Below are positions 14,801 to 26,600 of a DNA stretch of 64,000 nucleotides, in pieces. The stretch covers positions 314,980-378,979 of the forward strand of contig NC_079914.1 of the NCBI RefSeq assembly GCF_024868665.1. Direction: 5' to 3'. The position numbers were made by a program, and so were the translations under genes. The stretch is from Triplophysa rosa (taxonomy: Eukaryota; Chordata; Actinopteri; Cypriniformes; Nemacheilidae). The first letter of the stretch is position 1, and the number at the start of each line of letters is the position of its first letter. Below the pieces are notes generated by a model. The model was not told the DNA's origin and did not search any database. It was given only the letters and a program-made list of their open reading frames with translations.

Positions 14801-17800
14801 ACCGAGCAGTAAGAGAGACAGCACACGAAACAGTGAGAGAGACAGAATTCCGGACAGTGAAAGAGTCTGCACACAGAACAGTGAGACAGAAGGAATGCTG
14901 GACAGTGAGAGAGACAGCACACGAAACAGTGAGATAGACAGCACAAAGAACAGCCATTCAACTACACAGTTTGGGGTATGTGAGAGTTTCATGATCTGAT
15001 TTCCAGTTATACTAAGTCATACAAATTTACATTAAAGTAACATTCAAAAAATAAACATGAAAACAGCTACAGTATGCTGTAAAAAAATCTTGTTTGCCTT
15101 AAATTTAAGTATGAAATTTGCCTTTACAATTCATTTCAACTGACTGACTTTTTATCTTGACTAGTGATGAGTAGCTGTTACTTAGAACGTTTAAATAACT
15201 TAAGCAGTAACACTTTTATTTTATAAGGTGCAGCTACTCTTCAATAGTCAACATAAAAAAAATTGTACGTTGAAATTTCTTGTGAAACCAAGTGGATTAC
15301 ACTTAAAACTTTAAGGCAAACAAGTTATTTACAATGTACAGAAGTCAGATATTAATAAAAAAAATAATAAAAAACAAATAACTGTTTGTTCACTGTATTG
15401 ATTGTAATAAACCTACTGTAACCGTTACTGATCTTAGAATGGTCCAGTCAGAGAAGCAGCCACCATAACAGCACTCAACTCCATATCAGTTGATCTAATG
15501 TCAGTTGAGGACAGTAGTGACATAAACTTTGCACCAGGCTCAAGTATGCCTTCAGAAACACATGTGAGTAGTAACTTGTTAGTAGTTACTAGGGGTGTAA
15601 CGATTCTCGGTAAAACATCGAACCGTTCGGTTCTCCTATCACGGTTCGGAACACACGTGCACCGCGATTACTCTGATGTCGCATCTATAATACAGTTTTG
15701 TGGGGAAAAGGCGCATAAATCACAGAGGGCTGCGTATATGCTTCCGATGAATAATAGCCTACGCTCCACGTGCGTTTTACGTGAGAGTATCTTACCAATC
15801 AGCTGTTAGTATGTACCTTTGTTGCTGACGTCACATCACCGTTCCTAGCGTGTACAGCTGCTGTTCAGCATGGCAAGCGAAGGGGATAAGCCGCAAATAG
15901 AGCCTCCTCCAGCTTCATACAAGTCTGCTGTCTGGGAACACTTTGGGTTTCCAATACGTTACAGCAGCGATGGTCACAAAAACGTGGACAAAACAGTCAC
16001 ATTGTGTAAAATTTGTATGACGCGAGTGCCATACTCCCAAGGCAATACAACTAATATGACCGGACATTTACGCCGTCATCACCCGCGTGTTGACAGCTCT
16101 CGAGCGCAGGTGAGACCGAAGCAGTTTCAGCAGCACACACTGCCTTCTGCGTTTAAACAGCCACTAAGCTCTCATTCTGACAAACACAAGACCATAACAA
16201 AAGCGCTTGGTGTTTTTATTGCAAAAGACATACAGCCATACTCCGTCGTTGACGATGCGGGATTCCAGCATTTGATTAAGACGCTTGAACCGCGTTACGA
16301 AATCCCTTCGCGTGCCCATTTCAGCAGCAAGATTATTCCTGAGTTGTATGATGAAACGCGGAGCAAAATTGAAAACAAACTGGCAAACGCAAAACATGTA
16401 GCTTTGACAACTGATAGCTGGACCTCCAGGGCAACTGAAAGCTACTTGACAGTTACTGCACATTATATTTCGGACTGGCAATTGGAGAGCGCTGTGTTAC
16501 AAACATGCCCTCTTTTTGAAAACCACACAAGTAGTCATTTGGCTGATGCACTCATGAGCGCAGTGACAGACTGGAAGTTAGAGAGGCCTAATATCACCAT
16601 TCCAGTCACTACAGATAATGCACGTAATATGGTGAATGCCATTAAAGAAGCAGCAGGACTAGGACCGCAAATTGGATGTTTTGCGCATATTCTGAACCTT
16701 GCAGCAAAGAAGGCAGTAGCACTTCAACAGATAAGCCGTCTGTTAGGTAAAGTCAGAAAAGTTGTAGCATTTTTTCATAAAAGCACAACAGCAGCTAATG
16801 CCCTGAAAGTCAAGCAGGAGATGTTGAATATACCTGCACACAAACTAATACATGACACCCCAACTCGCTGGAACACCATTTATGACATGATGGAGAGATA
16901 TCTAGAGCAGCAGCCTGCCATCTACTCTGCCCTGATGGACAAAAATATTAAGAAGAACGTCAAGGACATTGCTGTGTTGTCTGACAGTGAACTGACACTG
17001 GCAGAGGAAATGATTCAACTGCTTAAACCCCTTAAGACAACCACCACTCTCTTAAGCACAGAAACAGCTCCCTCTCTCTCAATGGTCCTCCCTCTAAAGA
17101 CAATGATACTAAAATCAATGGATCCTGCAGATCATGACAGTCCTGCCATAAAAGATGCCAAGGCAGCCATCAGTGAGGACTTAAAAAGCAGATACACAGA
17201 TCCTGACCTTCAGGACTATCTCAACAGAGCATCATTCCTTGATCCAAGGTTTAAGTCTTTACCTAACCTGGATGCAGCCTTATGCTTAAATGTTTGCAGT
17301 GGGGTCATCAGGGAGATCATTGAACAACAGGTATTTTTGAATAAATAATATTTTATTAAACAAAATATATATACTATGTAAAAGTAGTTTGATAAAGTTT
17401 TTAAAGAAACATTTTAATTGCGTGAAAAATGTATTCTATGAACTATTATTAATTTAATATATTTGCAGGGTCAGCCTGTTGCAGCAGAAGCTGGGCCATC
17501 CGGAAGCCAGAATCCCCCTGAATCCCCACCCGTAAAGAAGTCTGCAATGTCCGAGCTTTTTGGAGATTTTTTTAGAGCACCTGACAAGACAAAGACTTTT
17601 GACAACATTGTAGAGGAGGAAGTAATGTCATACAAAGCAGAAGATTCCATTGACACAGATGCATATCCACTCGCATGGTGGGAGCTGCATGAGAGCAAGT
17701 ACCCTCATGTTGCAAAACTTGCAAAACAATACCTTTGTGTCTGTGCAACATCAGTGCCAAGCGAGAGAGTGTTCTCCACTGCAGGAGACATTGTTTCTGC

Positions 17801-20800
17801 AAGCAGATCTCGACTTGCAACGGAAAATGTTAACAAACTGATCTTCTTGCAAAAAAACATGAAGATCTAAATTGACTAAAATAAAGAATAAAGAGTGACC
17901 CAGTGTTCTGACCTTCCAAATATTTTATGTTGGTTTTGAAATGCATTTATGTTAGTAGCCTACTTGAAGCACAATAATGCACATGTTCTTAAGTTAGAAG
18001 GTTGACTTTTGCAGGGGTAAGAAACTGCATCATTTTTTGTTTTGTAAAGAAACCTGTTTTTGACAGAAGATTTAAGTGTTTGTTACCTAATAAATACATA
18101 AAAATTATTGAATTTGACAGTAGCCATTTTTTCTTGAACACACCGAACCGAAACCGTGACCCTAAAACCGCAATTCAAACCGAACCGTGAGTACTCTGAA
18201 CCGTTACACCCCTAGTAGTTACGGTCTTTCTCAGGTACATGTGTATTTATGTTAGTTTTTTAATTATAGGTTAATTATTTATTTTTAGATGGACTGTTTC
18301 AGTGGCAACAGTATGTGATTTAATTAAAAGTATTTTGAACCTACTTTTGAACCTATGAACCTACTATATAATTATGTGAATTAGCGAACCTATACTCACA
18401 ACCAAATCTTTAACGAAGATGTTGCTTTTTGAAGGCATGTAGTGGAACAGAGTCAGAGTGTGAGGCAGAGCATAGGACCGGTGGCATGAGACAGGACCCT
18501 CATGATCCCCTCTCAATGACTGACCTACAACCTGACATGGATGCTAAAGGAACTACCACAAAAGCTGAGGCAATGCTTACGATCATGAGCCATGTAGCAA
18601 AGCATAAAATAACTAGTTGCCAGTTACATGATCTACTGCAGTTGATAAATAAATTGTTTGGGCAAGAGGTTGTACCTCGATCAAAGTATCTTTTCAACAG
18701 AGTGTTTAAAAACAGTTGTGAGAATGCTGAATTCCAATTCTACTGTGAAACTTGTAACTCAAACATTGGAACAGTCCAGGAAATCAGTGACAGGCAAATT
18801 AATGAATGTGGATCATGTGGCAACACTTTTGATTTTGGGTCTATAAATGGTGGTAACTTCTTTGTCAATGTTCCTCTTGCCACACAAATCCAGACTCTGC
18901 TTGAAAGCACAGAAGTGAGTACGCATGTGAACTATAGGTTTGATAGACAGAAGTGTCACAATGAGATGCTGTCAGACATCTACGATGGAGAAATGTATAG
19001 ACAGTTGTCTGGCCCAAATCAGATCCTCTCAGATCCACACAGCTTGTCATACATATTCAACTCAGATGGAAGCCCTGTCTTTAAATCCTCAAAGTTCTCT
19101 ATATGGCCCATCCACATAATGATCAACGAGCTACCCCCTAAGCTTAGGTTTAAGCATGTATTGCTGGCTGGCCTTTGGTTTGGGCCAAAAGAGCCTGTGA
19201 TGGAAATCTTTCTTAACACTGGTGTCACATGGCATAAAGAAGAGTCTGTTATTAACAGCAAAATGGTTGGCCTTTGTTGTAGTGTTGATTCCAAAGCAAG
19301 ACCGCTAATGCAAAACACTACCCAGTTTAATGGATATTATGGCTGTGGATTCTGTCTGCATCCTGGGAAGCTTGTTGATAGGGTAGTAAATTATCCAGTT
19401 TCAGCAGAAGAATATTGTGACAGAACAAACAAGGAAATGATTGGGGATACGGAACTGGCTGTAGAAAGTGGGACAAGTATTAAGGGTGTAAAAGGTCCCT
19501 CTCCCTTAATCAACTTGCCGTACTTTGATGTTGTCTGGGGTTTTGTCCATGACTACATGCACGCAGTTTTACTGGGGTATTCAAGACAGATGACTAGACT
19601 CCTTGTTGATACTTCTTCATCCACTCAGCCATATTATGTAGGCAGGCCTGCCACTTTGAGAGACATTGATGCCAGAATTGTTGATATTAAACCTCCACAT
19701 CTGATTACTCGACTGCCTAGAGGATTGTCAGATAGGGTGCACTGGAAAGCCTCAGAGTGGCGATCCTGGCTCCTGTTCTACAGTCTACCTTGTCTTGATG
19801 GATTTCTTCCCAAAAAGTACTTGCAACATATTGGCCTACTTGTGTCAGCCATTTATCTCCTATTGAAGGATGAAATAAAACAATGTGAAATCAATAGAGC
19901 AGAGATCCTGTTGCTTGATTTCATGTTCAGGTTTCAGGTGTTGTATGGTGAGTCACAGATGACATTTAACACTAACCTTCTCAGTCATCTTACCAAATCA
20001 GTCAAGCTGTGGGGCCCATTGTGGGCACATTCTGCATTTCCTTTAGAAAGTGCAAATGGCAAACTACTGGCTTTGGTAAAAGGAACAAAAGGAGTGGCTA
20101 ATCAGATAGTTACTAAGTTTCTTCTGTTTCAGTCAAATCCTTACTTTTCCTCCAAGTACACAGTGAAAGAAGAGGTGTTACGCTTCTGTTCTGATTTGAA
20201 CAAGTACCCCAGGGTTAAAAATGCTGTCAAATGTGACAATACTAAGCTCCTTAACAATGGACGCGTGCATATTGTTACACAGGAAGAACGGGCTGCCTTC
20301 TGTGCCTCTTGCATGTGCATACCTGATGAAGTTGTAGTACACAAATGTATGATTAAAGGAGGTCTGGTTTATAGTAGCAGAGACTCCGTGCAATCTCAGA
20401 GACGAGATGAAAGTTATGTGAAGCTATCAGATGGAACATGTGGTGTAATTGATAAGATTATTTCTTACTCTGCTGAAGACAATGATCACATAGCAATATT
20501 ATTAACAACATTTGAGGAGGCTTCAGCATTTCCACTACCACAGTCTTGTGGTTTTGTTCCACACATTTCCATTGTGCAATTCTTGGAATCATCCAAGACA
20601 GAATTTGTTCCTGTAAGTTGCCTTCAGGGTAAATGCATGTGCATCAAAGTGCAAGACAAACTATACATTTGCACTTTGCCAAACATGTATGAGAGGGACT
20701 AGAACAAATCATTGGCACTGCAACCTGATGTAAATGTTTCAGATTAGTTTAGATGTATACACCTGCTGGAGCCTAAACATGAATTTGTCCATAAGGTCAT

Positions 20801-23629
20801 GCATGCATATATCATGCATTGTGTGTATCATTTCAGTTTACCCAGCCTGTCTGATTGTGTATACTTTTTTGCAGACCTGCTAAATTGAAGTTTCAAGATG
20901 CTATCACATTATAAACATAAGTAAAAATATGAGTTTGTTTATGCATGTCATTTTTAAATTTACTTTTGTTGTGTTGTAAATGCACCTAACAACTGTATTT
21001 CATTAAATCATTAAATTATTAACAAAATCACTATAGAAAAAAAATTACCAATAGAGACCCACAGAGCCAATACAGTTTCCATTAAAACCAATACAAATCC
21101 CTATTAACCCATTAAAACCATTACAACTTCCTTAATGATTTCTATGTTTTTTTTCAGCAGGGCAATACAACCCAACACATTAGTAGAGACCCACAAAGGC
21201 CATCAACGTTCCCATTAAAACCAACACAATTCCCATTAAACCAGTATTTCATTATAATTTCTGTAATGTTTTCTATTGTTAATTATTTAGCAGGGACATC
21301 CCTGCTGAAAAAACCATAGAAACCATTACAAAAAACGATAATGGTTTCCATTACAAACCCAATAAAAACCATTAGCCATAATGGCCCTGCTGAAAAAAAC
21401 ATAGAAACCTAATAGAAACCATCACAGAAATTCTAATGGTTTGCATTAGAATACCCTTACAACCCAATAGCTTTTTCCATTAAAACCATTACAAAATTCC
21501 TTTTTGTAGTGTGTTTTGGGCATTATTCCACTAGGATTTAACATCCCACCATTAGGATCCATCACACACCAGTAGACATCATTATAGATTCCATTAAAAC
21601 CAACACAAGTCCCATTATAACCATTTAAATTGGTTTCTATTGTTTTTTTCAGCAGGGCAGGGAAGTCCATGTGTTATTCCTAGAATACTGTTAGCCTACT
21701 GAAGCCATATGACAGCTTTGTCAGAGAAACAAAACAAAATTTAAGTTCCACCTTAGAGAAGGTTTGAAGTTAATAACATCTAGGCTACTCACCATGTCAT
21801 TGACGCCCAGCCTGATGCTTCAACTGATGTTAGAACTATGACTTCAGAGGACATGGTATTGTGCAGAAGACTACTTTTGTGTTGTGGCTCTTTTGTATTT
21901 GTGAATAGGGTTTTGGTAAAATGCTCCCACTTTTATGTGCAGGATCTGGAATGCTCTCACAGGTAACTATAGCAATGTCATGCCGGTAGACTGGAATCAT
22001 TCTCGGGCCTGCTCGCTTCATCTCTCAACACTGAATCTTGAAGACAAGCCGGTAAGTCTACAACCTAAAACATGTGTCTGGGTAACTTAATCCCAGTGAT
22101 AGGATTTACACTTTCCCTCTTTATACCGTCAGAGGTTGGAGAGCTTGAACCTGGATCTCTCTGATGATGAGGACCTGAGGGAGCAAATGGACATGCATTC
22201 CGTCATTGTGTCCTGCATCAATGAAGAACCACTCCTCACCGCTGAACAGGTATGAACTGAACTTCACAAAACACAAAATTTAGTGTGTACATAATATACT
22301 GTACATACACATCTGAATTTTGGTTGTTCTTTATCTTCTAAACATAAAGTTTAATTGCCATGAATCTTAGTACACTTAGAAGAGGTTCTAGAGCAAATGC
22401 TAAAAATGAATATAAAACAACACAACAACAAATCTGTGGTCATGTATCGTGCTTTTGAAAATTGACATTGTGTTTTGGTTTGACTATTTTAAGGTTATTG
22501 AGGAGATTGAGGAGATCATGCGGGACTCATCAGAGATGGAATCAGAGCAGAGCACTTCACTGTCAAAACTCTCCGTCATCTCTCAGAAAACCCAAAGATC
22601 TCACACAAGCCACGTCTACAAGGAGAGTGAGTATGTCCCACCGAAACGACCTCGTTTGGGTCTGTTGCTTGTGTGTCACACAACTGTGCTGTCTCTGTAC
22701 AGGAGCGAGGCTGATGTCAGTAGCTGATCTGAACGAGTGGCTGGAGGAAGTGGAGACGACCATACTTGGGTATTCAGAGGAGCTGATTCAGCATCTGGCC
22801 ATGAGGGATGAGCTGGAATTTGAGAAGGAGGTGAAAAACAGCTTCATTTCCGTTCTCATCGACGTGCAGAACTGTCAGAAGGAACATCGAGAGATGCTGA
22901 AAAAGAAGAAGAAAGTAAAGAATACAGCCGGCACGCCTCACAGCCGATTAGAGAGGTTGCATTCATCTGTGAGTTTCTGTTTCACAAAAAAAATCTTTTT
23001 GCTAGAATAAGATTGAGTGCCATTTAAAACTAGTAATATCAGGCAGGACTTATGATGTGATGACAAGTGTACATCAGTGTGAAGGGAACACTGTACTAAA
23101 AGGCTAAAAGAGGAGTGTAACGTGAATTAAATTGTCTCACTGTCCATTCTAACACCGTGTCTACACCGGATGCGACGCGACAAGAGACAATAGAATGAAT
23201 TAGAACCCATTATAACTTAAAAATTTGTCCACACCGGACATGGCACGATGCGGCGCGACAATGCCATTAGAACAAGCCATGTCGCATCGCGCCACGCAGC
23301 GTCGGATGTAGACACGGTGTAAGATTTTTTGGGATGTTAAAAGCCTAATTTCTTTCTTTAATTCCTTCTAGCTTGAGTTGATGTGATTCTGTTATCCTTA
23401 ATCGGATAACATTCCGTTTCCTCTTTAATTTCCTTTCCCTGATCTCTTTCTCTGTTCTTCTCACTTCTGTTCTGTGTTTAGCGCTTCAGTATGGAGGGCA
23501 TTTCGACTGCCATTCAGAATGGTTTTCGGCAAACTTTTGGGAATGGGGCCGAGGCGAAACAGGTGCTTATATTAAGTTTTTGTATCAGAATCAGAATAAG
23601 CTTTATTCGCCAAGTGTGCAGTGCACATG

Positions 23630-23668
<39 letters not shown>

Positions 23669-26600
23669 AAATGTGTTGTGGTTACAGGAGCTCTAACAAC
23701 TAAAGACACAGTATATACATAAACGTGAAATAAATATGTAGATTTGGAAGGATAAAAATATAATATAAGTAACATACAGATGTGTAGTCGAGTTATTTAC
23801 ACACATGCCTTTATGTCTAAATAATCCTTCGATACTTCTGTAAAAAGGGACTAATTCTGAGGAACAAAATTTCATTATGTCTAGATTTTATACATATACC
23901 AAGAATAAGGTTTCTGAGCAGTTTTTCTACATCAGGAATAATACCTCTTTTTCTAAAAAGTAAAAAGGATACGTGACTACATCGTCATGTATGAATACAA
24001 GGATGAAGTGGAATGCAATATATCACATGAAGTGATTATAAACAAGAAATTGAAATAATTTAAATTTGAAAGCAGGTGGGAACTTCTCAGAGAAAAAAAG
24101 TGTGAAAATGGCTACAAACTAGGGTTTGTGTAGTTAGTTGGTTATTGTAATTTCTCTTATTATAATTAAACCATGCTAAACACATATTAACCATATTTCA
24201 TATTTTTATTAAAATTTGTTATACAAATGGTAACGAGTCTTACAATAAACATGGTCACTACACTTGTACTATAATAAAACCATGGTTAATTTTCCTAAGG
24301 GTTGTACTTAATATATTATTGTGTATTGTTGTTTTTGTGTCTGTTGGCTAAATATAAATGATTGTTGATATATTTCAATTGAGATAACGTAGAAATCTAT
24401 GGAGGACTAAACCTGCAAAAATTATAAATAAATAAATGTATAAATAAATAAATATATAAACGAATAAATGTAATAATATGAAAATAAATAAAGGAATGAA
24501 TGGTTTGATAAAACAAAATAATTCGTTTTAGCTATTATTGATCTTAGCTTTAACTTTTCTTTTCATTTTTTAAATTGATTTATTATTTTTTGTGTCCAGT
24601 TTTTAATTATTTATTATTATTATTATTATTTATTTTTAGATTATTTTATTTATCATTTCCTTTTATTTTTACATTTATTTATTTATACGTTTATTTATTT
24701 TTATATTTATTTATTATCGCATGTATTTATTTCCACTTTTATTTATTTATTCTTGAATTTATTACTTTTCTGTGTCTTGTATGATAATTAGATGGGTTGG
24801 TCTTAGTGGTGCAACGGATCATCATTGATCCGTGATCCGTTCGGATCAATATCTTCGGTTCGGCACACACGTGATCCGCGGATTGATTTATGGAAAAAAA
24901 AGTTTTGCGCATGTTCAGTCCACACACAGCGTGGTCATGGCGAGCGGAGGAACGGAGGAGCTTGAACGCCCCGCGTCATTTAAATCCCCTGTATGGGAGC
25001 ATTTTGGCTTCCCTGTCAAATATAATGATGAAGGAAAGAGGTTAGTGGATAAAACCGTGACGGTGTGTAGGCACTGTGGCACAAGAAAGACATATGACAG
25101 TGGAAACACATCAAGCATGGCCACGCATTTGAAGCGACCCCGGTGTTTCACTGACAGGAGTGAAAACGAAGGCTGCTCAACAACCGCTTATCACCGCGGC
25201 ATTTAAGCAGCCCCTTGTTGCACAATCAGACCAGGCTAAAGCCATCACAAACGCTATCGGTGTGTTTATAGGTGCCGACATGAGGCCATATTCGGTTGTG
25301 CAAAACGAGGGCTTTAAACACATGCTGAAAGTGCTTGAGCCACGTTACGACATCCCGTCGCGCACCCACTTCAGCGAAAAGATTGCGAAGTTGATTTTAT
25401 ATATTTTAATTTAATAATTTAAAAGAGTTAATAAACAAAAAGACAAAACTTATGTTTATTTGTCTTGTCTTTTTTTTTTTTTGCTGATCCGAAAAATGAT
25501 CCGATCCGTGACTCTGATCCGAGAAACGATCCGAACCGTGAGTTTTTTGATCCGTTGCACCCCTAGTTGGTCTTGCCTACTATTGGTTCAGCTAGATTGA
25601 AGCGTTTGATCGATTACTCTTGACTTGTTTTGGACTAACGTCACGTCACTCACTGATCGTTTGCTTCGTGTATAACGTTAAGTAACTGTGGCGGGCGCAC
25701 AATTAGCTAGAGAGTTACAGCATTTAGCCAATGAAGTCGATAACCATGCATCAAATGACTGTGTGTCATTCAGATTAGATGCACTTATTGATGATTTATT
25801 ACAGAATGAAGGCGAGATAAATGACAAAGTTCTTCCTCAGTTATTAGCCTCTTTGCAGCACATTCAAAGTCTGTGCGAGTCAGAGGGTGCTATGGTGGTG
25901 TTACAGTTCAACTGGTGAAAATCATAAAGCAAAAAATTTAATAAGGTTAAACTACACAGATGAGCTTGTAAACCGAAGTCGCAAGCTAACGCTTTGTCAA
26001 AGTGATAGTTATAAGCAGCCTTTCGGTTAGAAAAAGCGTAAAGATTTAATGTAACATAATGTAAATGAATTGAGACATAGTGAACTTAAGTCACAAGTTA
26101 ACACGGTAGTAATGAGCATCGTTCTTTCACTACAGGGGCCATCAAATGGAAACCATTCCTTCTAAAAAGACGTGGTTACTAAACGGTACTCGTAAACTAC
26201 ATTCCATAAGAGATAAATAACACAGAGGTCACAAGTTAAACGGGCATATTCCCTTGATTCATCCAGCTGCATATTGTTGTGTGACATCTTGATATTATTG
26301 CAAAGATCCACAGCAGCTAACATTGCGAAATAGCTTAGTGTGATGTTACCGTAGTGACATGCTGCCTCGCTTTATTGCATGGGTACGAATCCGTGTCAAA
26401 TCGCTTTATTTATTTTTTTCACCTCGCTTCAGCCGTTACGGGCGATCATACCAATAATTTGCAATCTTAACAAGAATGTCAAAATCATGTAACAAGAAAG
26501 TCTGTGTTTATTAGACATCTTAATATCAAGTCGTCTTGTGCTTTCAGAATCGACGAATCTGCTGAGGTCGTTCATGCACCTCTTTGGCAGAGGACCTGTA

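Larger units (their letters stand above)
9866..21162 (+). mobile_element. 11.3-kb CACTA/Transposase_21-like transposon in fez2 intron 1
   Basis: The left end (9866 on, CCTTGCTGAAAAAAACC) matches the reverse complement of the right end (about 21133-21162, CCCTGCTGAAAAAAAACAT) over about 30 bp. Many copies of CCATTA/TAATGG motifs crowd the first 170 bp and last 120 bp, like the subterminal repeats of EnSpm/CACTA elements. Inside are a THAP relic (10652-10870), an antiparallel BEN-domain gene (12054-13170) and a four-exon transposase gene (14301-20702). A hAT element accounts for 2.6 kb. The superfamily call rests on the transposase; the termini are not canonical CACTA and I could not fix a target duplication. 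The left boundary could be off by a few bases. Confidence 0.65.

Noticed and set aside
14719..14937. Frame GGRCETTHRTVRQKEYRAV as the transposase exon 2 frame
   Set aside because: It joins exon 1 with the acceptor at 14755 but ends in TAG and does not match the phase of exon 3. The acceptor at 14769 solves both problems.
14684..14992. Three overlapping minus-strand frames (69-102 codons) rich in L/S/C
   Set aside because: They are complements of the NSE/DSER repeat in transposase exon 2; tandem repeats keep several frames open.
15438..15563. Stand-alone 103-codon ORF starting at 15498
   Set aside because: Its first part is transposase exon 3 and the rest runs into the hAT terminal repeat.
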